Assembly: GCA_013204155.1 (NCBI GenBank)
Contig: JABMOK010000031.1
Span: forward strand, 1 to 40,714
Direction of reading: 5' to 3'
Length of the DNA: 40,714 bases
Source: Pseudohongiella sp.
GTDB lineage: Bacteria; Pseudomonadota; Gammaproteobacteria; Pseudomonadales; Pseudohongiellaceae
Shown one piece after another: positions 7,911 to 15,835 of this stretch. The translations under genes and the position numbers were made by a program. The notes beneath the pieces are model-generated. The model ran no database searches, was not told where the DNA came from, and saw nothing but the letters and a program-made list of their open reading frames with translations. The first letter of the stretch is position 1. The number at the start of each line of letters is the position of its first letter.

Positions 7911-8234
7911 ATGAGTGATATGACGATGGAAGAGGGTGGCGCAGCCGATAAGCAACGGCGACTGGAAATTGAGGCGGCGACTTTCAGGCGATTGTTAGTG
8001 CATTTGGATGAGCATAAGCAGGTGCAGAATATCGATCTGATGAATCTGGCCAGCTTTTGTCGTAACTGTCTGTCGAAATGGTATACCGCTGAAGCCAAGA
8101 CGCGGGGCCTGGAGATGGACTACGAGAATGCCAGAGAGATTGTCTATGGTATGCCTTATTCAGAATGGAAATCCAAATATCAATCGGAGGCTACCGCTGA
8201 ACAGCTACAAAAATTCAAGCAGCATTCTGACTAG
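7911..8234 (+). CDS. DUF1244 family protein
   Basis: A 107-residue soluble protein matching the DUF1244 family: the stretch NLASFCRNCLSKWY with its conserved cysteine pair, and EIVYGMPYSEWKSKYQ, are the family's typical phrases. Function is not known. The gene starts 3 bp after hpf and is likely translated from the same mRNA. A short hydrophilic N-terminal extension (MSDMTMEEGGAADKQ) precedes the domain; a second Met at residue 4 or 6 could be the real start. Confidence 0.8.
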   Translation: MSDMTMEEGGAADKQRRLEIEAATFRRLLVHLDEHKQVQNIDLMNLASFCRNCLSKWYTAEAKTRGLEMDYENAREIVYGMPYSEWKSKYQSEATAEQLQKFKQHSD

Positions 8235-8264
8235 GTATTAGCTGTTGCTGGATTTTTTTCCCAT

Positions 8265-8302
8265 TTCTGCCTTGCCGTCAGCTGACGGCGGCGAGAGCAG
8301 AA
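8265..8302. terminator. Hairpin between convergent genes
   Basis: A perfect 16-bp palindrome gccgtcagctgacggc (8274-8289) lies inside an outer stem ttctgc (8265-8270) with gcagaa (8297-8302). It sits between the DUF1244 gene and the convergent regulator gene. A T-run is found only to the left on the plus strand, so it is not a textbook intrinsic terminator in either direction; end protection or termination is inferred from its place. Confidence 0.45.
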
Positions 8303-8328
8303 GGATCTGCAGGCAGCAGGGGATTCGC

Positions 8329-9339
8329 TCATTGAATTAACTGCTGCGTGTTTTCCGCCAGGAATAATTTATTCCGAACCAGGCCGCGATATTCATTTGG
8401 CGTGACTTTGTTCAGCTTTTTGAATAGGCCGGTGAAGTAACTGGCATCCTGATAACCAACCATATCGGCAACTTCGGAAATCGCCAGATTACTTTGTTTT
8501 AACAATTCCTTGGCATGATCGATGCGCAATGCCTGTAGATACTGCAGGGGCGTGGTGTTGGTCGCCAGCTTAAATCGACGATTCAGTGAGCGCACACTGA
8601 GTTGAAAGCGGGAAGCGAGTTCGGCAATCTGTATCTGTCTTTGAAAATTGTCATACAGCCACTCCTGTACCTTGATGATATCCTCGTCATGATGGCTTCT
8701 GTTCTGATCCTTGCTCAACAATAACGACTCATAGGAGCGCTTCAACTCATGCGTAAACTGACGTGAGATTTCGTTGGCTATAGATTCTCCGTAGAGCTGT
8801 TGCACAAAATGCAACATGATGTCTCGAACCGCGTTGACACTTCCTGTACAAAATAGATTGTCGGCGCTGGTGATGAAACGTTTGCGTTGTAATTTGACCC
8901 GCGGATACTGGCGTTGGAATTCGTCGAAGAACCGCCAATGGGTGGTAGCTACTTTTCCATCCAGCAGGCCTGCCTCTGCAAGCAAGAAACTTCCCGTGAC
9001 GGTCGAACAGATAATGCTACCGTTCTGATGTTGTGTCTTCAGCCATTGCTGCATGGCGGTTAATTGCTTGACCGATGCGCGGGGGTTTCCCCAAACTCCC
9101 GGCACGAAAATCAAGTCGCTGTGAGTGATATCCGACAATTCTTTCTCACACTGAATGTTCAGGCCACCGCTGAGGCGAATAGACTTGTCAGAAATCCCTG
9201 ATACCAATTCAATTTTGACCAGCTTTTCTCTTTGTTTTCGGGCTCTGGCAACATCATTCGCGGCGCTCAGCATTTCGAGGGGAATGGTAATAGTAGAGCC
9301 AAGGGCTCTGGGGACGGCAATAATCGTTACCTGCTTCAT
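8329..9339 (-). CDS. GlxA-type transcriptional regulator (DJ-1/PfpI domain plus AraC HTH)
   Basis: 336 residues in two parts. Residues 1 to about 185 form a DJ-1/PfpI class I glutamine amidotransferase-like domain with a Cys at the elbow (C111 in IICSTVTGSFLLAEAGLL) and no evident catalytic role. Residues about 225-325 form an AraC-type double helix-turn-helix (IQIAELASRFQLSVRSLNRRF and ISEVADMVGYQDASYFTGLFKK). Such proteins are DNA-binding regulators; known members respond to arginine, betaine or carnitine-type ligands, but the ligand here is unknown. The gene starts 15 bp after greB on the same strand, so it may share its transcript. Confidence 0.88.
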   Translation of the reverse strand: MKQVTIIAVPRALGSTITIPLEMLSAANDVARARKQREKLVKIELVSGISDKSIRLSGGLNIQCEKELSDITHSDLIFVPGVWGNPRASVKQLTAMQQWLKTQHQNGSIICSTVTGSFLLAEAGLLDGKVATTHWRFFDEFQRQYPRVKLQRKRFITSADNLFCTGSVNAVRDIMLHFVQQLYGESIANEISRQFTHELKRSYESLLLSKDQNRSHHDEDIIKVQEWLYDNFQRQIQIAELASRFQLSVRSLNRRFKLATNTTPLQYLQALRIDHAKELLKQSNLAISEVADMVGYQDASYFTGLFKKLNKVTPNEYRGLVRNKLFLAENTQQLIQ

Positions 9340-9354
9340 CTTGAGGAAGCGGGA

Positions 9355-9849
9355 TTAATAATCGATAGCCAGCACATAGAATTGCCTTAAGCCCTCGGGT
9401 GAATTGATTTCTATTTCACTGCCGACCTGTTTGCCTAGCAGGGCGCGCCCCAGAGGCGCATCGATACTAATATAGCCAAGTTGTGGGTCCAATTCATCGG
9501 GACCAACCAGCCGGTAACGAAACGATGACGCTTTGTCATCTTCGAGCGTGACATAAGCACCAAAATAGATTTTGCTTCTGTCGGCAGGTGGCGCTGAAAC
9601 CACCGTCATTTCTTCAAGCCGTTTACCCAGAAATCTGACTCGGCTATCAATTTCGCGTAGTCTTTTTTTGCCATAGATATATTCAGCATTTTCTGAGCGA
9701 TCGCCTAGAGCCGCCGCTTCGGAAACAGATTGAGTCACTATCGGTCTCTCTACCTTCCACAGCCGATGCAATTCAGCCTTCAGGGTTTTCTCACCTTCTG
9801 CGGTGATGTATTTTGAACCGGGTTTCTGTGGCGGGCGGTATCTGCTCAT
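9355..9849 (-). CDS. greB: Transcription elongation factor GreB
   Basis: 164 residues. The N-terminal coiled coil carries the acidic tip in GDRSENAEYIYGKKRLREID, and the C-terminal FKBP-like domain includes LGYISIDAPLGRALLGKQVG. GreB reaches through the RNA polymerase secondary channel and stimulates cleavage of backtracked RNA. The basic N-terminus (MSRYRPPQKPGSKYIT) and length separate it from GreA. It is encoded on the minus strand, 29 bp downstream of dinB, and followed by the GlxA-like regulator. Confidence 0.95.
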   Translation of the reverse strand: MSRYRPPQKPGSKYITAEGEKTLKAELHRLWKVERPIVTQSVSEAAALGDRSENAEYIYGKKRLREIDSRVRFLGKRLEEMTVVSAPPADRSKIYFGAYVTLEDDKASSFRYRLVGPDELDPQLGYISIDAPLGRALLGKQVGSEIEINSPEGLRQFYVLAIDY

Positions 9850-9878
9850 GGGGTTTTATCAGGATAAGGTAACATTGT

Positions 9879-10970
9879 TTAAGCTTCCCGTTCGAGGCCA
9901 AGTATTAATTGATTTTCGTCTTTCGAAGTTTCATCCTCGGTTTGCTTTGGCATCAATCTTACGCCCATGCCCAGCAGTCTCACCGGCCTGTCGCCGCGCG
10001 CAAAGCCCTGTTGGCAAAGATTTTTAAAGTTTTCCGGGGCAGTTGTTGCAGAAAGCATTTCCACTGTCGTGTGAACAAAATCATGGAATTTAATTTTGAT
10101 GAATTGTTTGTGGATTTGATAGTCATCATCCAGTTTTCCCAGCCTCTTCGCCAGCCTTAAATTGAGATCGGGTAATTCGTCAAGACAATGGGCTAAGCAG
10201 AGCAAGTCTACTGCGTAAGTGTTCTCCACGCTTACCGATTTCCTAATCCGCTGCGTTTGTACCGGGCGATTATCAATGCCCAGACTCAAGTCATGCAGAC
10301 GATCACCAAAGCTGCCAAAGTAGTCGCGTAATTTTTCGACGCTCAGTTGTCTGAGATCGTTGCAGTTCTCTATACCCAGCCGTTTCATCTTGCTGGCGGT
10401 GACTTTACCGACCCCGTGGAGTTTTTTTACTGGTAGTTTGGCTACAAATTCTTCAACTTGCTCGGGGGTGATGACAAATTGGCCGTCAGGCTTATTCCAG
10501 TCACTGGCAATCTTTGCCAGAAATTTGTTGGGAGCAATGCCCGCTGAGATAGTTATCCCCACTTTCTCATGCACTTCGCTACGAATGGCTTCGGCAATTC
10601 GGGTGGCGCTACCCTGATATTGATTTGAGAGGCTGACGTCGAGAAAGGCCTCGTCCAGTGATAAGGGTTCGATAATGTCCGTGTAATTTTGAAATACGGC
10701 ATGAATCAGATTTGATGCCTGACGATATTTTTCCATATCGGGACGAATGATGATCAGATCTGGGCAGCGTTTGCGCGCCGTAGCGGAGGCCATGGCAGAA
10801 TGGATGCCGAATTTCCTGGCGGCGTAATTGCAAGTGGCGACCACTCCGCGGCGATCTGGCGATCCCCCAACGGCAATAGGCTTGTCTGCCAGATCAGGAT
10901 TGTCGCGCATTTCTATGGAGGCATAGAAACAATCGCAGTCGCAATGAATTATTTTGCGTGGCAGGCTCAT
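9879..10970 (-). CDS. dinB: DNA polymerase IV (Y family)
   Basis: 363 residues; error-prone translesion polymerase. The metal ligands are visible in HCDCDCFYASIE (D11) and SLDEAFLDV (D106, E107). The thumb and little-finger domains follow, with helix-hairpin-helix VKKLHGVGKVTASKMKRLG. The C-terminus has QLILGL, a beta-clamp-binding motif very close to the C-terminal motif of E. coli DinB. The unusual feature is the cysteine-rich first motif (CDCDC). No LexA box is evident to me in the 118 bp between this gene and serC. Confidence 0.95.
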   Translation of the reverse strand: MSLPRKIIHCDCDCFYASIEMRDNPDLADKPIAVGGSPDRRGVVATCNYAARKFGIHSAMASATARKRCPDLIIIRPDMEKYRQASNLIHAVFQNYTDIIEPLSLDEAFLDVSLSNQYQGSATRIAEAIRSEVHEKVGITISAGIAPNKFLAKIASDWNKPDGQFVITPEQVEEFVAKLPVKKLHGVGKVTASKMKRLGIENCNDLRQLSVEKLRDYFGSFGDRLHDLSLGIDNRPVQTQRIRKSVSVENTYAVDLLCLAHCLDELPDLNLRLAKRLGKLDDDYQIHKQFIKIKFHDFVHTTVEMLSATTAPENFKNLCQQGFARGDRPVRLLGMGVRLMPKQTEDETSKDENQLILGLEREA

Positions 10971-11035
10971 TCCACTTTAAGTCTTGGCAAATACGAATTT
11001 GCACATCAGAGTTGGCTCTACTGCCAAAACTACAA

Positions 11036-11069
11036 CAGGTCTCGCCACAAGTAAATGTGTTGAGACCTG
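11036..11069 (-). terminator. Hairpin terminator after serC
   Basis: caggtctc (11036-11043) and gagacctg (11062-11069) form a perfect 8-bp stem, extended inside by cac/gtg. It begins 20 bp past the serC stop. Read on the minus strand it is followed by ttgtagtttt, a weak U-rich tract. Likely ends the serA-serC transcript. Confidence 0.55.
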
Positions 11070-11088
11070 ATCCTGGTTTGTGCTGTGA

Positions 11089-12177
11089 TTAAGTGTTGTT
11101 TTTTTCAAATTCTTGCATGAAATCTACAAGAGCCTGGCAGCCTTCTCTCGGCATGGCATTATAAATCGAAGCTCTGATGCCTCCCACATTGCGATGCCCT
11201 TTTAGAGCATATAGACCGCGGGCAAGTGCCTGGGAAAGAAACTCATCCAGCAGATCGGGATTGGTCAGATTAAACGTCACGTTCATCGCTGAGCGATGGT
11301 CTATGTGAGCCGTTCCCTGATAGAAAGGGGAGTTGTCTATTGCCGCATACAGCAGCGCCGCCTTGCTCTCATTTTGTGCCTCGATCGCATCCAGTCCGCC
11401 CTGATCGCGCAGCCATTCCAATACCAGCTTCATCATATAGATCGCGAAGGTATTATTGGTATTCGCCAGAGAATGTTGATCCGCATAGGTTTTGTAATTC
11501 AACAAGCTAGGTGTTTCTGGAAGTGCATGACCGAGCAGGTCGTCGCGAATAATCACGCAAGCCAGACCGGCTGGCCCCAGGTTTTTTTGTAAGCCTGCGA
11601 ATATGATGCCAAACTTGGAAATATCTATTTTTCGAGATAGCAGTTCAGAGGTCATATCAGCCACCAGAGGAATCTCGCCGGTATCCGGGAATTGCTGCCA
11701 GCGAGTGCCGTAAATAGTGTTGTTGCTGGTGATGTGTACATAGGAAGTATCCGCATCCAATGCCGCCGCATCAAAAGCCGGAATACAGTTGTAGTTAGTT
11801 GCTTCGCTGCTGGCGAGGGTGGTGATATTGCCGTAGCGGGCGGCTTCCTTGGCGGCGAGCTTGGCAAAATTTCCTGATTCAACATAGGCTGCTTTTCTCG
11901 CGGGCAGCCGATTGATTAGATTCAATGGTACGGCAGAGAACTGCATCTGCGCACCGCCGTGTACATACAAAATTTTGTAGTTCTCGGGAATGCTTGCCAG
12001 CTCGGTTAAGAGTGCGTCGGCTTCATTGATAATTGCATCAAACTCTTTAGAGCGATGGCTGATTTCAATTACCGAAGCCCCCATGTTGTTGTAATCGAGG
12101 AATTCTTGTTGTGCCTTTTCCATTACAGCTGTAGGCAACATGGCAGGCCCGGCGCCAAAATTAAAAATTCGTGTCAT
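11089..12177 (-). CDS. serC: Phosphoserine aminotransferase
   Basis: 362 residues, a class V PLP-dependent aminotransferase converting 3-phosphohydroxypyruvate and glutamate to phosphoserine (and probably acting in PLP synthesis too). The PLP lysine is K198 in FAGLQKNLGPAGL, the same position as in E. coli SerC as I recall. The N-terminus NFGAGPAMLP and the motif ISHRSKEF are family hallmarks. It follows serA on the minus strand with a 115-bp spacer that contains 15-bp tandem repeats. A hairpin terminator follows the stop. Confidence 0.96.
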   Translation of the reverse strand: MTRIFNFGAGPAMLPTAVMEKAQQEFLDYNNMGASVIEISHRSKEFDAIINEADALLTELASIPENYKILYVHGGAQMQFSAVPLNLINRLPARKAAYVESGNFAKLAAKEAARYGNITTLASSEATNYNCIPAFDAAALDADTSYVHITSNNTIYGTRWQQFPDTGEIPLVADMTSELLSRKIDISKFGIIFAGLQKNLGPAGLACVIIRDDLLGHALPETPSLLNYKTYADQHSLANTNNTFAIYMMKLVLEWLRDQGGLDAIEAQNESKAALLYAAIDNSPFYQGTAHIDHRSAMNVTFNLTNPDLLDEFLSQALARGLYALKGHRNVGGIRASIYNAMPREGCQALVDFMQEFEKNNT

Positions 12178-12225
12178 TGTTTCATTCCTGTATTATTTGC
12201 ATTTCTGCTACTTGCAGTTGCAGTA

Positions 12226-12279
12226 GTTAAATTCTCAGCCTGTTAATTCACAGCCCCGTAATTCACAGCTCCGTAATTC
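12226..12279. repeat. 15-bp tandem repeats between serA and serC
   Basis: taattcacagccccg (12244-12258) and taattcacagctccg (12259-12273) are adjacent copies with one mismatch, followed by the partial unit taattc. A more diverged copy (taaattctcagcctg, 12228-12242) comes before. The array begins about 14 bp downstream of the serA stop and occupies the serA-serC spacer. Confidence 0.85.
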
Positions 12280-12292
12280 GCCGCGTATAAAC

Positions 12293-13474
12293 TTACAACA
12301 GCGTGACTTTGATGACATTTTCGATGCCCGCAATAGCGGACAGTGCATCCCCGGATGGGGTCGCTTCCAGATCGATCAGGGTGTACGCAATATCTCCTCT
12401 ACTCTTGTTGAGCATATCGATTACATTGATATTTTGGTCCGCCAGTACCGAAAGGATTTGACCAAGCATTTTCGGAACATTCTTATTACAAATCGCCAGG
12501 CGAGTACCTTCGCTGCTATTGCTGGAGCGATCTAAAAACAGATTGGGAAAGTTAACGGAATTTTTAATATTTCCGTTAGCAAGAAAATCCATTAATTGGT
12601 CGGCCGCCATAATGGCGCAATTCTCTTCTGCTTCATCGGTGCTGGCGCCGATGTGAGGCATGGAAATCACATCGTCTCGTCCCATGTGCTCGGGGCGGGG
12701 GAAATCGCTGACATATTTTTTCAGCTTGCCGGATTCCAGGGCGGCTAATAAGGCCTGTGAATCTACAATTTCATCGCGGGCAAAGTTGAGTAAACAGGTC
12801 CCTTCTCCCATTGCCGCAAACAATTCTTTATTGATCAGACCGCGAGTCGAATCGAGAACCGGCAAATGCAGTGAGATAAAATCGGCACTGGCTACCAGGG
12901 ACGTAATATTCTCTTTACGCTCAACCTGGCTGGGAAGGCGCCATGCCGCTTCCACTGACAGGGCGGGGTCATATCCCAGAACTTTCATGCCAAGACTAAT
13001 TGCCATTTCCGCAACCATCGAGCCTATTGCGCCAAGACCAATGACTCCCAGCGTTTTGCCGGCTATTTCACTGCCCTTGAATTTTTTCTTCTCCGTTTCC
13101 ATTAATTTTGACAGCTCGGCAAAATCAGAAATTTCGGTCTGCGTGCTGGCGAAGTTAATGCCTGGGATAATGCCGCGGGAGGCCAATAACATTCCACACA
13201 ATACCAGCTCTTTTACTGCGTTGGCATTCGCGCCCGGGGTATTAAATACCACAACACCCTGTTCGGTGCAGGCTCCAACGGGTACATTATTGGTGCCAGC
13301 CCCCGCTCGCGCCACGGCTTTCAGACTCTGATTAATAACGCCGGCGTCCAGTTTGTGGCTGCGCAGTAGTATGGCATCAGCATCCGCCACTTCGGCTCCG
13401 ATTTGGTACTGCGGCTTAGGGAATCTCTCCAGGCCTCGTTCCGAGATTTGATCGAAGGTTTGAATTTTATGCAT
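12293..13474 (-). CDS. serA: D-3-phosphoglycerate dehydrogenase (ACT-domain type)
   Basis: First step of serine synthesis: NAD-dependent oxidation of 3-phosphoglycerate. The start chosen gives 393 residues beginning MHKIQTFDQISERGLERF, with agga 7 nt upstream; an upstream start at 13501 adds nine residues but has no ribosome binding site. The Rossmann motif is VIGLGAIGSMVAEMA, the catalytic His lies in MPHIGASTDEAEENC, and a C-terminal ACT domain (VPKMLGQILSVLADQNINVI) suggests allosteric control by serine. A possible -10 (TATAGT) lies at 13540-13535. It shares a divergent control region with the LACTB2-like gene and leads serC. Confidence 0.95.
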   Translation of the reverse strand: MHKIQTFDQISERGLERFPKPQYQIGAEVADADAILLRSHKLDAGVINQSLKAVARAGAGTNNVPVGACTEQGVVVFNTPGANANAVKELVLCGMLLASRGIIPGINFASTQTEISDFAELSKLMETEKKKFKGSEIAGKTLGVIGLGAIGSMVAEMAISLGMKVLGYDPALSVEAAWRLPSQVERKENITSLVASADFISLHLPVLDSTRGLINKELFAAMGEGTCLLNFARDEIVDSQALLAALESGKLKKYVSDFPRPEHMGRDDVISMPHIGASTDEAEENCAIMAADQLMDFLANGNIKNSVNFPNLFLDRSSNSSEGTRLAICNKNVPKMLGQILSVLADQNINVIDMLNKSRGDIAYTLIDLEATPSGDALSAIAGIENVIKVTLL

Positions 13475-13581
13475 GTGAGTTCCTGAGAGTAGTTGATACA
13501 AGTGTTAGTTTTTCGTAACCGTTATTTCTTTGCAACTATAGCCTGACGCGAATATCCGTGGTTTTCGCTAACAGAGTGGAA

Positions 13582-13605
13582 TCATCTATGGTTTCATCTA
13601 TGGTG
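13582..13605. repeat. 2 x 12-bp tandem repeat in the divergent region
   Basis: tcatctatggtt and tcatctatggtg lie side by side (11 of 12 identical). This is another 12-bp duplication, here in non-coding DNA. Confidence 0.8.
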
Positions 13606-13679
13606 GTACGGCAGACCGAACCGGCATTTACTGCGGAAAAGCGGGAAAATTAAAGCCGGCAATTATGTCGCGAATTGAG

Positions 13680-13708
13680 TTGGAATTCCAGCTGCAATTC
13701 CAATTTTT
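13680..13708 (+). terminator. Terminator-like hairpin upstream of the LACTB2-like gene
   Basis: ttggaatt (13680-13687) and aattccaa (13696-13703) form a perfect 8-bp stem around ccagctgc, directly followed by five T. It fits an intrinsic terminator or attenuator on the plus strand, but the stem is AT-rich and there is no known upstream transcript, so its role is open. Confidence 0.4.
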
Positions 13709-13798
13709 AGGGCTATCTATTGTGCTTTCCCTGGCTCTGGCGGTTTGGTCTGACAGGGCTACGGGTTATGATTGTCCTTTGCCAGCGGAATTCAGCAT

Positions 13799-14641
13799 AT
13801 GAGTGAATTTGAAGCGGGGTTAGCGACCCCGGTAGGCGATACTTCAGTGCCGGTCAAGCGAATCCTGGGTCGCAACCCGGGCCCAATGACGGGCCCCGGA
13901 ACCAATAGTTACTTGATTGGTCGCGATAGGCTGTGTTTGCTTGATCCAGGGCCGCGAGATGATATTCAGCTCGAGAGCTTTATGCAGGCCATTGGCGATG
14001 CCTGCCTGGAATATATCCTCATTACCCATACCCACCCGGATCATTCCCCTGCGGCGCTTAAACTGCAGCAGCTAACCGGGGCCAAATTGGTGGGTCTGCC
14101 GGCTCCGCCGGTGGCTGGTCATGACCAGACCTTTGTCCCCGAGCGGCAATGGCAGGACGGAGAAATTATCGACTGCGATGAATATAGCGTGCAACTACTG
14201 CACACCCCTGGTCATGTCTCGAATCATATTTGCTACCTACTTATCGAAGAGCGAATGCTGTTCACCGGAGATCATGTGCTGCAAGGCACGACATCGGTAA
14301 TACTGCCGCCGGATGGAGATATGGGAGCCTACTTGAATTCATTGCAACGCTTGCAGGGGCTTGGACTGCGAGCGCTGGCTCCTGGACACGGTGATATTAT
14401 GCACGAGCCTGAAGTCGAGATTGCAGGGCTAATAGCCCATCGTCTAAAGCGAGAGCAGAAGGTGATTGCGGGGCTAGTCACGCTTGGCCGCTGTAATCTG
14501 GAGCAACTGGTATCGATAGTTTATGACGATGTCGCGGCGCATCTTATTCCCTGGGCGAAAAAAACCTTACTCGCTCATTTGATCAAGCTGGAGCGAGACG
14601 ATGTGCTGACTGTCGTTGATGATTTCTGGCAATTGAAGTGA
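13799..14641 (+). CDS. LACTB2-like metallo-beta-lactamase-fold hydrolase
   Basis: 280 residues from the ATG at 13799; a TTG at 13772 in the same frame would add nine residues. The MBL motif is THTHPDHSPAALK, followed by LLHTPGHVSNHIC, FTGDHVLQGT and APGHGD, giving a complete binuclear site. The N-terminal phrase NPGPMTGPGTNSYLIG and a C-terminal winged-helix-like segment place it with the LACTB2/RNase-like MBL proteins. Human LACTB2 is a ribonuclease, but bacterial members are mostly uncharacterised. Cytoplasmic. It is first in a run with the GIY-YIG and DUF523 genes (29-bp gap, then an overlap). Confidence 0.85.
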   Translation: MSEFEAGLATPVGDTSVPVKRILGRNPGPMTGPGTNSYLIGRDRLCLLDPGPRDDIQLESFMQAIGDACLEYILITHTHPDHSPAALKLQQLTGAKLVGLPAPPVAGHDQTFVPERQWQDGEIIDCDEYSVQLLHTPGHVSNHICYLLIEERMLFTGDHVLQGTTSVILPPDGDMGAYLNSLQRLQGLGLRALAPGHGDIMHEPEVEIAGLIAHRLKREQKVIAGLVTLGRCNLEQLVSIVYDDVAAHLIPWAKKTLLAHLIKLERDDVLTVVDDFWQLK

Positions 14642-14670
14642 AAGCGACCTTGAGAGAGTACAGGCTGTAA

Positions 14671-15018
14671 ATGACAGAGGTGCATACAGAGGTGAGTACA
14701 GAGGTAAATAATGCAGAGATTCAAAGCTGGAACCTGTACATGATTCGATGTGGCGACGGCAGCTTGTACACAGGAATTACTACCGATGTGCCGCGTCGAT
14801 TGCGTGAGCATGAAAACAATGACAATAAAAATAAGGGAGCAAAAGCATTACGCGGCAAGCAGCCCCTGACATTGGCCTATCAGATTAGCGCCGGCAATAG
14901 ATCGGATGCACTAAAACTGGAGTACAAGATCAAGCAGTTGGGCAAGGCGGCAAAAGAGCAAATCATCAAGCGGAATTTCGAGTTAGATGAAATGCGAAAG
15001 TGGCTAATGAAAGCTTGA
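14671..15018 (+). CDS. GIY-YIG nuclease family protein (YhbQ/UPF0213-like)
   Basis: 115 residues. The GIY-YIG core appears as [27 protein letters not shown]: the first motif is modified to LYM and the second is YTG, as usual in this small stand-alone group. The conserved Arg (R in PRRLREH) and the C-terminal helix [10 protein letters not shown] are present. The function of this group is unclear; DNA nuclease activity has been proposed for relatives. The start has three 12-bp in-frame repeats ([12 protein letters not shown]) before the domain. The end overlaps the GTG start of the DUF523 gene. Confidence 0.85.
   Translation: MTEVHTEVSTEVNNAEIQSWNLYMIRCGDGSLYTGITTDVPRRLREHENNDNKNKGAKALRGKQPLTLAYQISAGNRSDALKLEYKIKQLGKAAKEQIIKRNFELDEMRKWLMKA
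14674..14709 (+). repeat. 3 x 12-bp tandem repeat at the GIY-YIG gene start
   Basis: acagaggtgcat, acagaggtgagt and acagaggtaaat are consecutive units differing only in the last four bases. They encode TEV plus one residue three times, right after the start Met and before the folded domain. Confidence 0.85.
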
Positions 15019-15788
15019 AGAAGGCTATGCAGATACTTGAAGAACAATTGCATGCTGAGGTGGCAGAGCGAGGCATCGGAAAAATTCCAGTTGGTATTAG
15101 TAGTTGCTTGCTGGGAGAGCGGGTTCGCTATGATGGCGGGCACAAGGCCAATTCCTACGTAGCGGAAACTTTGAGCAACTATTTTGAATTTCGCAAGTTT
15201 TGCCCGGAACTCGATATCGGCTTGGGCGTGCCTCGAAAACCTATCCGCCTGACGCGCAAGAACAGCGGCAGAATTCACTGTATCTCCGTTGACGATTCGG
15301 GCCGAGACTATACCGAGGCGCTGACTCAGTGTGCCGACGCACAACAACATTGGCATGAGAAACTCTGTGCTTATATTCTGAAAAGCGATTCGCCAAGTTG
15401 TGGTATGCAGGGAGTAAAAATTTGCGTCGACACCATGTCAATCCCGGAAGGCGTTGGTGTGTATGCGGCGAAGATGATGGAAAACTTTCCCTGGCTTCCC
15501 GTGGAAGAAGAAGGGCGTCTGGGGGATGCAATATTGAGAGATAATTTTATTCAGCGAGTGATTGTTATGCGGCGCTGGCATCAGCTAAATGAGCGGGCTT
15601 TTAATGTAGCTGGATTACTGGAATTTCACGCCCGACACAAGCTGATCGTTATGCGTCATGATCAGCTGAGTTATCACAGACTCTCAGAGCTTGTGGCGGC
15701 AACGAGCAAGGATAAATTGCAGCAAAATGCGAGTATTTATTTGTTGCAGTTAATGCAGGCTTTAAAAATTTCTGTGACCACAGACTAA
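15000..15788 (+). CDS. DUF523 protein with a shortened DUF1722 (YbgA-like) domain
   Basis: 262 residues from a GTG at 15000; an ATG at 15027 is an alternative. DUF523 covers about residues 28-170 with [35 protein letters not shown] and [13 protein letters not shown], all cysteine-bearing family phrases. It is followed by the start of DUF1722 ([41 protein letters not shown]), but the frame stops after about 80 residues of that domain, without the helical C-terminal half that I expect in full-length fusions. Related proteins are often found near photolyase genes; none is here. Function unknown. Confidence 0.8.
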   Translation: MANESLKKAMQILEEQLHAEVAERGIGKIPVGISSCLLGERVRYDGGHKANSYVAETLSNYFEFRKFCPELDIGLGVPRKPIRLTRKNSGRIHCISVDDSGRDYTEALTQCADAQQHWHEKLCAYILKSDSPSCGMQGVKICVDTMSIPEGVGVYAAKMMENFPWLPVEEEGRLGDAILRDNFIQRVIVMRRWHQLNERAFNVAGLLEFHARHKLIVMRHDQLSYHRLSELVAATSKDKLQQNASIYLLQLMQALKISVTTD

Positions 15789-15791
15789 GCA

Positions 15792-15820
15792 CTGTTGAAA
15801 GCAAACAGTTGATTCAACAG
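15792..15820. terminator. Inverted repeat between convergent genes
   Basis: ctgttgaa (15792-15799) and ttcaacag (15813-15820) form a perfect 8-bp stem with a 13-nt loop between the DUF523 gene and the convergent antiporter gene. No T-run of length follows on either strand, so termination is a guess from position. Confidence 0.4.
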
Positions 15821-15835
15821 AGAACTTTTGGCGAC

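Larger units (their letters stand above)
13475..13798. other. Divergent control region serA / LACTB2-like gene
   Basis: 324 bp with no gene. It contains a possible serA -10 (actata at 13535-13540 on the plus strand), a 12-bp tandem duplication at 13582-13605, and a terminator-like hairpin at 13680-13708 within the presumed leader of the right-hand gene. Confidence 0.6.

Noticed and set aside
12660..13331. 223-codon plus-strand open frame opposite serA
   Set aside because: Long, but it is the antisense of a clearly coding serA with catalytic motifs; no ribosome binding site or family pattern.
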